A DNA stretch of 64,000 nt from G965277745 sp965277745 (lineage in GTDB: Bacteria; Pseudomonadota; Gammaproteobacteria; Cardiobacteriales; Cardiobacteriaceae), in NCBI GenBank assembly GCA_965277745.1, contig OZ255837.1, positions 1,240,001 to 1,304,000 on the forward strand, read 5' to 3'. Of the stretch, positions 47,168-57,419 are shown piece by piece. The notes under the pieces were generated by a model. That model worked only from the letters and a program-made list of their open reading frames with translations. It searched no databases and had not been told where the DNA came from. The stretch's first letter is position 1. Each line of letters starts with the position of its first letter. The position numbers and the translations under genes are program-made.

Positions 47168-47851
47168 TCAATAAACGGGCTGATAGGCCGCTTGCGGATT
47201 TTCCGCGCTGATCGCCTTGATGAAAACTTCGACGCGACGGTTCTGCGCACGCCCCTCGGCGTTCGCGTTCGTCGCGCGCGGATGGGATTCCCCGAATCCC
47301 CTGATGACCATTCGCTGTGGATCGACGCCCTGGGCGCTCAGATACTGTGCGGCGGCATTTGCCCGGCGCTGCGACAACCCCTGGTTGTAGTTGGCGGTGC
47401 CGACGCTGTCGGTGTAGCCGTAGACGTGTACGATCGTCTGCGGATACTGATTCATCGTCTGGGCGACGGCGTTGAGGGTGCGGTAAAAGGCGGGTTTGAT
47501 TTGATATTGATTCGTCGTAAACAGAACATCGCCGGGAATGTTCAGTTGCAAGGTGCTTTCATTGACCCGGGAAACGGAAACCCCGGTGCCCTGCATTTGC
47601 TGTTGCAGTTGGTGCTGCTGGCGATCCATGTAATTGCCGAGGGCGGCACCGGCGAGCGCGCCGGCCACCGCACCGACGTAGCGCCCTTTGTGATGATTGA
47701 CCTGATGGCCGAGGACACCGCCGGCGACGGCGCCGATCGCCGTGCCGATCGCCGCGCGCTGATTGTCGGAAAAGGTTGCGTTGTTCGCGCAACCGCCAAG
47801 TACCATCGCCGCGACAAGCGGCAATGTCATTCGTTTTGTTGTCTGTTCCAT
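47168..47851 (-). CDS. OmpA-family outer-membrane lipoprotein with glycine zipper
   Basis: The 227-residue protein has a lipoprotein signal (lipobox LGGC, residues about 18-21). A glycine-zipper segment follows (AIGTAIGAVAGGVLG, VGAVAGALAGAALGNYMDRQ, residues about 35-75), then an OmpA C-terminal peptidoglycan-binding domain with GYTDSVGTANYNQGLSQRRA and RVEVFIKA. The domain order matches YiaD-like proteins. It would tether the outer membrane to the wall. CAGGAG lies upstream of the ATG. It ends at a strong terminator, so it is likely monocistronic. Confidence 0.9.
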   Translation of the reverse strand: MEQTTKRMTLPLVAAMVLGGCANNATFSDNQRAAIGTAIGAVAGGVLGHQVNHHKGRYVGAVAGALAGAALGNYMDRQQHQLQQQMQGTGVSVSRVNESTLQLNIPGDVLFTTNQYQIKPAFYRTLNAVAQTMNQYPQTIVHVYGYTDSVGTANYNQGLSQRRANAAAQYLSAQGVDPQRMVIRGFGESHPRATNANAEGRAQNRRVEVFIKAISAENPQAAYQPVY

Positions 47852-47932
47852 GTTTGTTCTCCTGGGTCGGATTTCGCTGGGGTGAGGATGCTAAGCGAGA
47901 AAAAATAAGCTTACACTAACGATAAGGTAATA

Positions 47933-48988
47933 TTATACGCGAAGATTTTCCAGTCGGCGAGTCAAGAACATCGCGTCGCCATAACTATAGAAGCGATAGC
48001 GCTTATTGATCGCGTGTCGATAGATGCGGAGAATATTGTCGAGGCCGGCGAATGCGCTGACCAGCATGATCAAGGTCGATTGCGGCAGATGAAAATTGGT
48101 GAACAGGGCGTCCACGCATTGGAAGCGATAGCCGGGGGAGATGAACAAATCGGTATCGCCGCTGCCTGCGGTCACGACACCCGAGGTCGTCACACTTTCC
48201 AGGGCGCGCAGGCTGGTCGTTCCGATCGCGACGACCCGTCCGCCGCGCGCCCGGCAATCGGCGATCGCCGCGACCACGTTTCCCGCGACCGACAGCCATT
48301 CCTCGTGCATCACGTGGGCGTTCAGATCTTCTTCGCGCACCGGCTCGAAGGTGCCGGCACCGACGTGCAGGGTGATTTCCACGCGGGCAATACCTTTCGC
48401 CGCGATTCGCTCAAGCAGCGCGCGATCGAAATGCAAACCGGCGGTCGGGGCCGCCACCGCGCCCGGCGCGTCTGCGTAGATCGTCTGATAGCGTTCGCTG
48501 TCGATCGTTTCGGCGGTACGCGCGAGATACGGCGGAATCGGCATTTCCCCCTGTGCGACGAGCAGTTTCTGCCAGGCGATCCCGCTTGTCAGGGTAAAAA
48601 GGGCGTCGTGTTTCTCGGTCACGGTCACTTTGTGTTTTCCAAGCAACAGGGCGCTGCCGGTTCTCGGCGTTTTCGCCGCGCGCAGGTAGGCGCGCGCGCG
48701 CGTCGCGTCGATGATCCGCGCGACGAGGATTTCCACCTTGCCGCCGCTTTCTTTCACCGCGCGCAGGCGCGCCGGCAGCACACGCGTGTTGTTCGTCACC
48801 AGGAGGTCTTGCGGTTGCAGATACGCCTCGAGTCGCTTGACGGCGCTGTCCTCGATAACGACCTTCTCACGGCTTTGCGGGGTGGCCACCAACAAGCGGC
48901 TGTCCGAACGGTTCGCCAGCGGGTAGCGGGCGATGAGCGCTGGCGGCAGATCGTAGTGGAAATCGGATTTGCGACAGCTGTGTTGCAT
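47933..48988 (-). CDS. queA: S-adenosylmethionine:tRNA ribosyltransferase-isomerase
   Basis: Adds the epoxycyclopentane precursor (from SAM ribose) to preQ1 in tRNA during queuosine synthesis. The 351-residue protein shows FHYDLPPALIARYP, NNTRVLPARLR, APTAGLHFD, LHVGAGTFEPVR, HEEWLSV, GTTSLRALES and TNFHLPQSTLIMLVSAFAG, all QueA signatures. It lies 3 bases after truB, making queA part of the nusA-infB-rbfA-truB transcript. tgt and yajC, its frequent neighbours, do not follow in this window. Confidence 0.96.
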   Translation of the reverse strand: MQHSCRKSDFHYDLPPALIARYPLANRSDSRLLVATPQSREKVVIEDSAVKRLEAYLQPQDLLVTNNTRVLPARLRAVKESGGKVEILVARIIDATRARAYLRAAKTPRTGSALLLGKHKVTVTEKHDALFTLTSGIAWQKLLVAQGEMPIPPYLARTAETIDSERYQTIYADAPGAVAAPTAGLHFDRALLERIAAKGIARVEITLHVGAGTFEPVREEDLNAHVMHEEWLSVAGNVVAAIADCRARGGRVVAIGTTSLRALESVTTSGVVTAGSGDTDLFISPGYRFQCVDALFTNFHLPQSTLIMLVSAFAGLDNILRIYRHAINKRYRFYSYGDAMFLTRRLENLRV

Positions 48989-48991
48989 GGC

Positions 48992-49897
48992 TCAGCGTGA
49001 ATGGTAGAGACGTTTCGGGAACAGGCGTCCGTCGCGCGCGCGCGCGACACCGAAAAAGCGTCCCGCCGTGTATAGCGCGTATTCTCCGGACGGCAGGGCG
49101 GTCGTGATGTCGTTGCCGTTACAGATATAGGGGAATTTTTCTGCGCCGATCTCCGCCCGCGGCAGATGCGCCACGCAAGTTTCTACCGGCAGCAACAAGG
49201 CGTCCAGGGCGGCGTTGTCGCGCGCGTCGTGCAAGGCAAACAGGCGTTCCGGCGGATGAAGAGCGCTGGAGATCCCGGCGCAGGACACACGCCTGAGTTT
49301 TACCGCATACGCGAGACTTCCGAGCGCGCGGGCGATGTCGCGTACCAGGGCGCGGATATAGGTGCCTTTGCCGCAGTCGACGCCAAGGGTCGCTTCTCCC
49401 GCCGCGGCATCGCAGGCGAGAAGTGAAATTTTGTTGATGACGACCTGGCGTGGCGGGAGCGTTGGCGCATTGCCCGAACGGGCCAGGGCGTAGGCGCGCT
49501 TGCCGGCGATTTTCAAGGCGCTGTATGATGGTGGTACCTGTTCGATTTTTCCGTGAAACGGCGCCAGCACCGTCGGCCAGTCGATCGCGGCAAAGTCGGG
49601 CGGTGCCGCTTCGGCGATCACTTCCCCTTCGCAATCGTCGCTATCGGTTGCGCTGCCAAAGCGCATGGTCACGTGGTAAGTTTTGTCCGCTTCGAGAAAA
49701 TAGCGACCGAATTTGGTCGCTTCCCCGAAAAGGAGGATCAAGGCGCCTTCTGCGAACGGATCCAGGGTACCGCCGTGGCCGGCTTTCTTCGCCTGATACA
49801 GGCAGCGAACCTTCTGGAGGATGTGGTTGCTCGAAACGCCCACGGGCTTGTCGAGCGGTAAAATGCCATCGATCGCACGTTTGCCGCGAGCCACCAT
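48992..49897 (-). CDS. truB: tRNA pseudouridine-55 synthase
   Basis: Forms pseudouridine 55 in the T-loop of most tRNAs. The 301-residue enzyme has GILPLDKPVGVSSNHIL, the catalytic D46 in HGGTLDPFAEGALILLFGEATK (motif region), PPSYSALKIAGKRAY and GTYIRALVRDIA. The start at 49897 (MVARGKRAIDG) sits two bases after rbfA's stop; the open frame upstream lies in rbfA. Confidence 0.96.
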   Translation of the reverse strand: MVARGKRAIDGILPLDKPVGVSSNHILQKVRCLYQAKKAGHGGTLDPFAEGALILLFGEATKFGRYFLEADKTYHVTMRFGSATDSDDCEGEVIAEAAPPDFAAIDWPTVLAPFHGKIEQVPPSYSALKIAGKRAYALARSGNAPTLPPRQVVINKISLLACDAAAGEATLGVDCGKGTYIRALVRDIARALGSLAYAVKLRRVSCAGISSALHPPERLFALHDARDNAALDALLLPVETCVAHLPRAEIGAEKFPYICNGNDITTALPSGEYALYTAGRFFGVARARDGRLFPKRLYHSR

Positions 49898-49899
49898 CC

Positions 49900-50280
49900 T
49901 CAGTGTTCCGCAGTCACGTCGTCTGCGGGCAAATCCTTGGTCAGATTGTCGAGCAACGCTTGCATGCGCGCGCCGTCTTGTACGGAGCGGTCGTAACAAA
50001 ATCTCAATTCAGGCACGGTGCGTGTGGACAAGTGCTTGGCAAGATAGTGACGGAAGCGGCCGGCGTGGGTGTTAAGCGCTTCCAGCAGCGCCTCGCGTTC
50101 GGCTGGATCGTCAAGGACGTGGGTGACATAGACGCTCGCATGGGAAAGATCACGGCTCACGCGCACGGCGTTGAACGAGAGCATCGTCGCGTGGTGATGG
50201 TCGAGGATTGCGCCGACCGCCTTCGCCAAGTCACGGCGTATCTGTTCGCCAATCCTGCGGGTACGATCGATCCCTTTCAC
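49900..50280 (-). CDS. rbfA: 30S ribosome-binding factor A
   Basis: A 126-residue KH-like protein for late 16S rRNA 5'-end maturation and cold growth. It has RTRRIGEQIRRDLA at the N-terminus, VRVSRDLSHASVYVTH and RTVPELRFCYDRSVQDGARM. The start is GTG 50280, two bases after the infB stop; no nearer ATG fits and the upstream ATG lies inside infB. Order infB-rbfA-truB is strongly conserved. Confidence 0.94.
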   Translation of the reverse strand: MKGIDRTRRIGEQIRRDLAKAVGAILDHHHATMLSFNAVRVSRDLSHASVYVTHVLDDPAEREALLEALNTHAGRFRHYLAKHLSTRTVPELRFCYDRSVQDGARMQALLDNLTKDLPADDVTAEH

Positions 50281-50282
50281 GT

Positions 50283-52892
50283 TCAGAGTGTCCTTACCAC
50301 GGAAATGCGCTGATAGCATTCGATTTGATCGCCGACTTTGACGTCGTTGTAGTTTTTCACCCCAAGACCGCATTCGGTGCCGGCACGTACTTCGGCAACA
50401 TCGTCTTTGAAACGGCGCAGCGATTCCAGTTCCCCTTCGTAGACCACGACTTTCTCGCGCAGGACGCGGATTGGATTGTTGCGCTTAAGCATGCCGTCTT
50501 CGACGATACAGCCGGCGATCGCCCCGAGTTTGGAAGAACGGAAGACATCCTTGACTTGCGCAAGGCCGACGACCTCTTCGCGAATTTCCGGCGATAGCAT
50601 CCCCTGCATCGCCGCTTTGACGTCGTCGATGGCTTCGTAGATGATGCTGTAGTAGCGCAGATCGACGCCTTCTTCCTCGATCATTCTTTTGGCGTTCGCT
50701 TCGGCGCGTACGTTAAAGGCGATGATCGTTGCTCGCGAGGCAATGGCAAGTTGCACATCGGACTCGGAAATCGCTCCGATACCGGTTGCGACGATAACCA
50801 CCGTCACCGCGTCGCCGGACAATTTCCCGAGCGCGTCGGCAAGTGCCTCGACGGAGCCTTGCACGTCGGCTTTGATCATCAGGCTGACTTTGTTTTCCTC
50901 GCCACTGTCGACGCGGTTGAACAGGGTTTCCAGTTTCGCTTTCTGCTGATGGGCAAGCTTGGTTTCTTTGAACTTGCCTTGGCGGAAATTGGCGATTTCA
51001 CGCGCTTTGCGTTCGTTCTCCACGATCACCACTTCGTCGCCGGCTTTTGGCGTGCTGGACAGACCGAGCACTTCCACCGGCGTCGACGGGCCGGCCTCCG
51101 GCAGTTCTTCGCCTTGTTCGTTCAGCAAGGTGCGGATTCGCCCGTATTCCATGCCGGCGAGGATAATTTCCCCTTTTTTCATCTTGCCCGATTGCACGAG
51201 TACCGTGGCTACGCTGCCGCGGCCGCGGTCGAGGCGCGATTCAATGACCACGCCTTTACCGATTCCGGTGGACGGAGCCGTCAGTTCGAGGACTTCCGCC
51301 TGAATCAGGATTTGCTCGAGAAGATCGTCGACGCCTTCCCCGGTTTTTGCGGAGACGTAGGCGAACAGGGTTTCTCCGCCCCACTCTTCACAAATGACCC
51401 CTTCCTGGGACAGTTCCGATTTGACCCGCTCCGGATCCGCTGCCGCTTTGTCGATTTTGTTGACCGCGACCATCAACGGCACGTTTGCCGCGCGGGCGTG
51501 CTGGATAGCTTCCTTGGTTTGCGGCATCACCCCGTCATCGGCGGAAACCACCAGCACGACGATATCGGTCACGTCGGCGCCGCGTGCGCGCATGGCGGTA
51601 AAGGCGGCGTGCCCCGGGGTGTCGAGAAAGGTGATCTGTCCACGCGCGGTATCGACGCGATAAGCGCCGATATGCTGGGTGATTCCGCCTGCTTCACCAA
51701 CCGTTACATGGGTGTTACGGATATAGTCGAGCAATGAGGTCTTGCCGTGATCGACGTGGCCCATGATGGTCACCACCGGGGCGCGCACGACGACATCGTC
51801 GACATTTTCCGCCGCTTCGGCAATGACTTTTTCTTCCAGTTCATTTTCCTTGAGCAGGTGGTATTTGTGCCCCATCTCCTCGGCGACCAAGGCGGCCGTT
51901 TCCTGATCGAGCAACTGGTTGATCGTCACGATCGAGCCCATCTGCATCATGGTTTTGATCACTTCTCCGGCCTTGACGCTCATTTTCTGTGCCAGATCGC
52001 CGACGGTCAGGGTTTCCGGGATCCGTATTTCGCGGGCGACCGGTACGACCGGTTTTTCGAACTTGCCGCCCTTGCGCTCTTTTTTGCGTGAAGCAGCGCC
52101 GTAGCGAATATTGCCCGCGCGGCGCAACTCTTCACCGCCGCGCAATGCGCGTTTGCCGGGACGCTCCGCGCGTCCCGGGAAAGGGGCTTGTGTATTTTGC
52201 AGATGAAAACGGGTTTCGACTTCTTTCTCGTAGCCCTCACGTTTTTCCACATCCTTCAGCGCTTCTTGACGCTGACGCTCGAGTTCGACTCTTTCCGCCG
52301 CGGAACGTTTTTCCCGCTCCTGCTGTTTACGCAGTTCTTCTTCAGCGTTTTCCTTCGCTTTCTGGGCTTCGCGTTTTTGCCGTTCCTTTTCCTGTGCGGC
52401 GAGGTGTTTTTGTAAAGCGCGTTCGCTTTCGGCGCGTTCTTCGGCTTCCTTTGCCGCTTGAGCTGCTTCTTGAGCGCGACGCGTTTTGCGTCCTTTTTCT
52501 TCTTTTTTCCGCTGCGCCTCGGAGGCTATCGCCTCCTGACGCGATTTTTCCTCGCTTTCGCGCTGTACTTCCCCCTGTTCCATGCGCTTTTTCTCGGCCA
52601 TTTGCTGAGCGATTTCGCGTGGGCTGCTTTTGCTTCCGCGGGCCGCTTTCTTCGCGTTTTCGGCGCGACTTGCCGCTGGCGTCGCGTCTGCCGCCGATTT
52701 GTTTTTGTTCTTCGCCTTGTTCAGTGCGAGGGTACGGGTTTTGCGCTGTTTCATGTGTTCGATCAGCGCGACTTTCTGCGCGGGCGACATTGTTTCTGTG
52801 GCGTCGCGCACGGCGATACCGGCTTCGCCAATCAGATCCAGTAGACGTTCCACAGGGATGTTCAATTGCTTGGCTAATTCCGCTACGGTCAT
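50283..52892 (-). CDS. infB: Translation initiation factor IF-2
   Basis: A GTPase that delivers fMet-tRNA to the 30S subunit. The 869-residue protein begins with an IF2-N domain ([20 protein letters not shown]). Next is a long charged Lys/Glu/Arg/Ala coiled segment (about 50-230), a second IF2-N ([20 protein letters not shown]), the G domain ([33 protein letters not shown]) and domains II-IV. The tRNA-fMet gene that provides its ligand lies upstream in the same transcript. Confidence 0.97.
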   Translation of the reverse strand: MTVAELAKQLNIPVERLLDLIGEAGIAVRDATETMSPAQKVALIEHMKQRKTRTLALNKAKNKNKSAADATPAASRAENAKKAARGSKSSPREIAQQMAEKKRMEQGEVQRESEEKSRQEAIASEAQRKKEEKGRKTRRAQEAAQAAKEAEERAESERALQKHLAAQEKERQKREAQKAKENAEEELRKQQEREKRSAAERVELERQRQEALKDVEKREGYEKEVETRFHLQNTQAPFPGRAERPGKRALRGGEELRRAGNIRYGAASRKKERKGGKFEKPVVPVAREIRIPETLTVGDLAQKMSVKAGEVIKTMMQMGSIVTINQLLDQETAALVAEEMGHKYHLLKENELEEKVIAEAAENVDDVVVRAPVVTIMGHVDHGKTSLLDYIRNTHVTVGEAGGITQHIGAYRVDTARGQITFLDTPGHAAFTAMRARGADVTDIVVLVVSADDGVMPQTKEAIQHARAANVPLMVAVNKIDKAAADPERVKSELSQEGVICEEWGGETLFAYVSAKTGEGVDDLLEQILIQAEVLELTAPSTGIGKGVVIESRLDRGRGSVATVLVQSGKMKKGEIILAGMEYGRIRTLLNEQGEELPEAGPSTPVEVLGLSSTPKAGDEVVIVENERKAREIANFRQGKFKETKLAHQQKAKLETLFNRVDSGEENKVSLMIKADVQGSVEALADALGKLSGDAVTVVIVATGIGAISESDVQLAIASRATIIAFNVRAEANAKRMIEEEGVDLRYYSIIYEAIDDVKAAMQGMLSPEIREEVVGLAQVKDVFRSSKLGAIAGCIVEDGMLKRNNPIRVLREKVVVYEGELESLRRFKDDVAEVRAGTECGLGVKNYNDVKVGDQIECYQRISVVRTL

Positions 52893-52913
52893 GGGGCCTC
52901 CCTCTGCGCCGAC

Positions 52914-54401
52914 TTACCGAAACCAGGGTTCGCGCGCTTTCAGGATCAGCGCCGAAGCCACTTCTTGGTTTATTCCCGTGATTGACATCAGTTCGTCAAC
53001 CGCCAGTTCCGCCAGATCTTCTTGGGTATGGATGTCTTTGGCGAGCAGGGTTTCCGCCAGCGCTTCGTAGACTCCTTCCACTGCATCCACCGGGGTTTGC
53101 ATTTGCGTTTGTGGATCGCTTTCCGCATCGAATGCTTGGGTGAGCAGGTAGTCCGTGGCGCGTTCCAAAATGGCGTCGACCGTTTGCGCGTCGAACGCCG
53201 CGATGGCGGTGAGTGATTCACGCTCGGCATAAGCCACCGCTTCCACACTGTCGTAGCCCGCATCGAGCAACGCTGCGGCGATTGCCTCGTCGACTCCGAG
53301 CGTCGTGCAAAGTAGTTTTTCTTGCATATCACGCACTTCTTCGAGGCGCGCTATGAATTCCGCTTCGGAGAGCACGTTGATCGTCCAGCCGGTCAGTTCA
53401 CTTGCCAGACGGACGTTTTGTCCACCGCGTCCGACGGCCTGCGGCAGCTTTTCTTCGGGCACCGCGATGGTGATGATTTTCTCTTTTTCATCGACCATCG
53501 TGTCGGTGATAAGCGCGGGCGCCATCGCTTTTTCCACATAGGCTTGTGGATCTTCATCCCAGAGCACGATATCGATGCGTTCGCCGGCCAACTCGTTCAT
53601 GACCCCCTGTACGCGCGAGCCACGGATGCCGACACAGGCGCCGACTGGATCGATCCGTGAATCGAGTGTACGTACGGCGATCTTGGCGCGTAATCCCGGA
53701 TCCCGGGCGGCCCCCATGATTTCGATATTGCCCATGTGAATTTCCGGCACTTCCTTTTCAAAGAGGAGAATCAGAAATTTCGCCGCCACCCGGCTTATCT
53801 GTAACTGCGGACTGCGCATGTCGTGATTTACTCTTTCCAGATAACCGAGTACCCGATCGCCGCTGCGCAACGGTTCGCGGGGGATCATTTCGTTGCGCAG
53901 GATCGTGCCTTCGACCCCGCCGACATCGACAATCGCGTTGCCGCGTTCGTGGCGGCGTACGATACCGTGGACCAGTTCACCCTCTCTGTCGATGAATTGG
54001 CGATAGACTTTTTCGCGTTCGGCCTCACGCAGTTTCTGAAAAATGATCTGCTTGGCCATCTGCGCGCTGATGCGTCCGAACGGTTCGTTTGCGAGGGCGA
54101 TTTCGTGCTTGTCACCGGAGAGGAGTTCGTGCTCTGGAAATTCGGCGCGGGCAACCATCTCACGCATCTGTGCCTGCGCGTTTTCGAGAATCGCGTCGTC
54201 CTCGACGATTTGCCAGACGCGGAAGGTTTCGTATTCACCGGTTTGCCGATCGATTCTCACTCGCACGTCGATTTCCGCCTCCCCGTAGCGTTTTTTCGTC
54301 GCTGTCGCGAGTGCCGCTTCCAGTGCGTCGAAAATGATCGCGCGGTCGACCTCTTTTTCATTGGCAACCACTTCTACAATGGACAATAACTCTTTAGCCA
54401 T
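52914..54401 (-). CDS. nusA: Transcription termination/antitermination protein NusA
   Basis: Binds RNA polymerase and nut RNA. The 495-residue protein has an N-terminal RNAP-binding domain (AKELLSIVEVVANEKEVDR), S1 (GIVRRHERGNAIVDVGG), two KH domains (DPVGACVGIRGSRVQGVMNEL, cited as region; AVGRGGQNVRLASELTGW) and two acidic C-terminal repeats found in gamma- and betaproteobacteria. It is the same length as E. coli NusA. It follows rimP by 24 bases. Confidence 0.97.
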   Translation of the reverse strand: MAKELLSIVEVVANEKEVDRAIIFDALEAALATATKKRYGEAEIDVRVRIDRQTGEYETFRVWQIVEDDAILENAQAQMREMVARAEFPEHELLSGDKHEIALANEPFGRISAQMAKQIIFQKLREAEREKVYRQFIDREGELVHGIVRRHERGNAIVDVGGVEGTILRNEMIPREPLRSGDRVLGYLERVNHDMRSPQLQISRVAAKFLILLFEKEVPEIHMGNIEIMGAARDPGLRAKIAVRTLDSRIDPVGACVGIRGSRVQGVMNELAGERIDIVLWDEDPQAYVEKAMAPALITDTMVDEKEKIITIAVPEEKLPQAVGRGGQNVRLASELTGWTINVLSEAEFIARLEEVRDMQEKLLCTTLGVDEAIAAALLDAGYDSVEAVAYAERESLTAIAAFDAQTVDAILERATDYLLTQAFDAESDPQTQMQTPVDAVEGVYEALAETLLAKDIHTQEDLAELAVDELMSITGINQEVASALILKAREPWFR

Positions 54402-54425
54402 GGTATTTCCTCGTAAACCTTGCTT

Positions 54426-54893
54426 TCATACCACCACGCGCGCCTTGTCGATCTCGGCAAGGTACAGTATGACTTGCGCGGGGCGCTGTCCGGCGGGTAA
54501 GGCAAGGGTGATCGTTTCTCTTTGGCTATCCGTTGCGAGCAGTTCTCCCTGAAAAGTACGCCGTCCGGCAACGCGTGCGCGGGTGTGACATTTGACCGTT
54601 TCCCCAAGATAACGCTTGAACTGCTCTTCGGTGAACAACGGTCGATCCATGCCCGGGGAAGAAACTTCGAACGTATAGGCGGAGGGGACTGGACTTTCGA
54701 CATCAAGAACGGGATTGAGCTCTTCGGTTATGGCGACGATATCGTCGAGGGAGATTCCTCCTTGCGGTTTGTCCACATAGATGCGCAAAATGGCGTTCAC
54801 CGTGTTCGGGTGGTACTCGACCCCCCACCACAGATATCCCATCGATTCGATGATCGGGCGCAAAAGAGCAGCTATCTTTTCTTCGCGTGACAT
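54426..54893 (-). CDS. rimP: Ribosome maturation factor RimP
   Basis: A 30S assembly factor of 155 residues: N-terminal MSREEKIAALLRPIIESMGY, IYVDKPQGGISLDDI, EVSSPGMDRPLFTEEQFKRY and a C-terminal SH3-like barrel with IDKARVVV. Start ATG 54893 has ACGGAGA upstream. A longer frame reaching 55058 runs through the terminator and tRNA gene and is not used. First protein gene after tRNA-fMet. Confidence 0.95.
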   Translation of the reverse strand: MSREEKIAALLRPIIESMGYLWWGVEYHPNTVNAILRIYVDKPQGGISLDDIVAITEELNPVLDVESPVPSAYTFEVSSPGMDRPLFTEEQFKRYLGETVKCHTRARVAGRRTFQGELLATDSQRETITLALPAGQRPAQVILYLAEIDKARVVV

Positions 54894-54939
54894 ATTTCTC
54901 CGTAAGCAATGTTTCCCCTTTGCAATCGCCTTGGGCAAC

Positions 54940-54963
54940 AAAAAAGCCCTTTGAAAAAAGGGC
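54940..54963 (-). terminator. Rho-independent terminator between tRNA-fMet and rimP
   Basis: On the minus strand GCCCTTT-TTTC-AAAGGGC is followed by six T. It lies 17 bases after the tRNA CCA end and before rimP. It should release most tRNA transcripts, with partial readthrough into rimP-nusA-infB, like the metY-nusA arrangement of E. coli. Confidence 0.85.
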
Positions 54964-54979
54964 CTTTTACATAAAACCT

Positions 54980-55057
<78 letters not shown>

Positions 55058-55071
55058 ACTGAACAGTGGAA

Positions 55072-55099
55072 ATTATAAGGCGCTGTTCGAGGATTGCAA
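55072..55099 (-). promoter_or_regulatory. Promoter of the tRNA-fMet/nusA operon
   Basis: On the minus strand TTGCAA (55099-55094), a 16-base spacer and a perfect TATAAT (55077-55072). The predicted start is about 7 bases upstream of the mature tRNA 5' end. The DNA upstream is T/A-rich (TTTTTTATATGTTTTTTC on the plus strand), possibly an UP element. Confidence 0.8.
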
Positions 55100-55421
55100 G
55101 TTTTTTATATGTTTTTTCTGTAACGTATCGTGCCGCCTTGTCTCGCCCGATAAGGCATGAGAGATCATGAAAGCTCCTCCTTGACAGCTGCCAAGGCCGT
55201 CATGCCTCTGTATTCCATCGATTTTTGTTGTCCCCCGAGCGCGGAAACCGCGTGTGTTGCGTTCTTGCCTCGCCTCTTCTGCGATCGGGCAACGCGGGTG
55301 AATACCCGCGATGCCGCCTTGCCCCTTGCATCGTGGCACACTCGGTGACGGCTTCGTTGGTCGGGGAACGCAGGGCGAGAGTGGCCTGTTGCCTTGAGGC
55401 GTCGGGATCATGCCCTTTGTG
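55100..55421. other. Intergenic region, no gene seen
   Basis: About 320 bases between the tRNA-fMet promoter and the alsE 3' end. Only short overlapping ORFs with no recognisable products; I see no RNA gene or repeat. Confidence 0.5.
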
Positions 55422-56113
55422 CTACGAATCCGTCGTCCGTATTCCCGTTTCCCGTTCGAAGATTGCCGTCATCTTGTTCCACGCGCTGACGATGTCCTCG
55501 TCCAGGCCGAATAAGCCCGATGTGCCGACGACAAAGATATCGACGCCGGATGCCGCAATGGTCTTGAAAGTTTTTTCGTTGCAGGAACCGTCGATTTCCA
55601 ACAGGTAGCGATGATGTTTTTTTTCCGCATCTTTTTAAGTTGCTTGATTTTTTCAAGGGTTTCCGCAATGAACGTCTCTCCGGCGAATCCCGGATCCACC
55701 GACAAGACAGTGATTCGGTCGAGAAGATGGAGGTATTGCGAGAGGATCTCGACCGGTTCCGATGGGTTGAGTACCACACCGACTTTTCGACCCTGCCCTT
55801 TGATTTGTCGGATCAGACGAAAAATTTTGTTTCCCGCCGTTTCCGGGTGGAAAGAAATGGTATCCGCGCCGGCCTCAAGACAAAGCGGCACGATGTCTTC
55901 GGGGGCCTCGCACATCAGGTGCGCATCGATCGGAATACGCGCGATTTTTTTGAGTTGCGTGATAAAGAAAGGCGACAGGGTGATATTTTTCACGTAATGA
56001 CCATCCATGATGTCGACGTGATAAAAGGCGGCGCGACGGTTGAGCGCTTCGACCTGCCGATCGAATTTGGTCAGATCCATGCACATCAGCGAAGGGGAGA
56101 ACATCGGTCGCAT
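55422..56113 (-). pseudogene. alsE: D-allulose-6-phosphate/ribulose-phosphate 3-epimerase, frameshifted
   Basis: The first about 165 codons match AlsE/Rpe: FSPSLMCMDLTKFDRQVEAL, HVDIMDGHYVKNITLSPFF, IDAHLM (metal His) and SVDPGFAGETFI (metal Asp). At an A8 run (55617-55624) the frame slips. Adding one A restores YLLEIDGSCNEKTF, IAASGVDIFVVGTSGLFG and LDEDIVSAWNKM, ending at TAG 55422-55424. The SLMCMDL, IDGSCN and FVVGTSGLF wording is closer to AlsE than to housekeeping Rpe. The uncorrected product ends at 55469 with an unrelated tail, losing the phosphate-binding GTSG loop. It is cotranscribed with the PTS genes upstream. Confidence 0.85.
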
Positions 56114-56138
56114 CGTTATTCTCCCTGATCGATATCGG

Positions 56139-57389
56139 TTAAAGGAGATGGCCGAGAATAATGCCGATCACGGCGAAATCCGTATCGCCGAAGGTGATCG
56201 AAGCGAAACCGAGCGTTCCCATGACAGGAAGTAACAGTGCCGGGAGAAAAGAGATCATGAGGCCGTGGACAAAAGCGCCGATGATCGCGCCCCGCCTTCC
56301 CCCTGTGGCGTTGCCGTAAACACCGGCGGTGGCGCCGCAAAAGAAGTGCGGCACAAGCCCCGGAACGATGACGCTGAGACCGAAAAGGGGACAAAAAAAC
56401 ATACTTACCACGCCGGCGAGGAAGCTCGATAGAAATCCTATGATCACGGCATTGGGGGCGAATGGAAACACCATCGGGCAATCCAGCGCTGGCTTGGCAT
56501 TTTTGACCGCTTTTTCCGCGATACCTCGAAAAGCGGGCACGATTTCCGCGATCACCATGCGAACGCCGGCGAGGATGGTATACACCCCGGCGGCGAACAT
56601 AACGCCCTGCACAAGGGCGAAGATGATAAAATTCTTGCCGTCGCTCAATTGATTTTCAGTGAACGTCTTTCCCGCGATTGCAGAAAGGACAATGAAAAGA
56701 ATGACCATGACAAGGGAGATGGAAACGGAAGAATCACGCAGGAAATTGAGCGATTTGGGGACATCGAGTTCTTCGATCGATTTGCTGCCTTTACCGACCC
56801 ATTTTCCGATGACGGCGGAACTTAGGTAGCCGATGGAACCGAAATGTCCCAGTGCGAGATCGTCATTGCCGGTGATTTTACGCGTAAATGGCTGTAACAT
56901 TGCCGGGGAAAGGACCATCCACAGGCCGAGTATGATCGAACCGGTGAGGACGACAGCGCTCGTCGGCAAGCCCCCGGCAGAGAGGACGATCGCCAGCATC
57001 GACGCCAGGTACAAAATGTGATGGCCGGTCAGGAAGATATACTTGAGCGGTGTAAAACGCGCCAACAAAATGTTGACGATCATGCCACAGATCATGATCG
57101 TCGCGGTCTGCGTGCCGAAATCCTTTTGTGCCAAGGCGGCCGTCGCGTCGGTATTGGTCACGACGCCATGGATATTGAAAGCGTGTTCGAACAGGGTGCT
57201 GAAGACAGTCAATGTTCGAGAAATCACCTCGGCGCCGATCGTGAGGAGGAGAAAACCCATGATTGTTTTCACCGTGCCGGAGACGACTTCCGAGTAGGCT
57301 TTTTTTTGCAGCAGCAGACCGATCGAGGAAAAAATACCGACCAGGATGGCCGGCGTGCCGAGGACATCGTTGATCAGTACATTGAGCAT
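56139..57389 (-). CDS. ulaA: PTS EIIC, ascorbate (UlaA/SgaT) type
   Basis: A 416-residue polytopic membrane permease of the AG superfamily (ascorbate-galactitol PTS). It has LNVLINDVLGTPAILVGIFS, GFLLLTIGAEVI, LGHFGSIGYLSSAVIGKWVG and PHFFCGATAGVYGNATGGRRG, typical of UlaA. E. coli UlaA is about 465 residues, so this is on the short side but shows no break. It follows EIIB by 30 bases. No EIIA gene is adjacent. The real substrate could be ascorbate or another sugar acid or polyol. Gene symbol reflects family, not proven substrate. Confidence 0.85.
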   Translation of the reverse strand: MLNVLINDVLGTPAILVGIFSSIGLLLQKKAYSEVVSGTVKTIMGFLLLTIGAEVISRTLTVFSTLFEHAFNIHGVVTNTDATAALAQKDFGTQTATIMICGMIVNILLARFTPLKYIFLTGHHILYLASMLAIVLSAGGLPTSAVVLTGSIILGLWMVLSPAMLQPFTRKITGNDDLALGHFGSIGYLSSAVIGKWVGKGSKSIEELDVPKSLNFLRDSSVSISLVMVILFIVLSAIAGKTFTENQLSDGKNFIIFALVQGVMFAAGVYTILAGVRMVIAEIVPAFRGIAEKAVKNAKPALDCPMVFPFAPNAVIIGFLSSFLAGVVSMFFCPLFGLSVIVPGLVPHFFCGATAGVYGNATGGRRGAIIGAFVHGLMISFLPALLLPVMGTLGFASITFGDTDFAVIGIILGHLL

Positions 57390-57419
57390 TTTCCACTCCT
57401 TCGGGAGGCAGTTCTCTTT

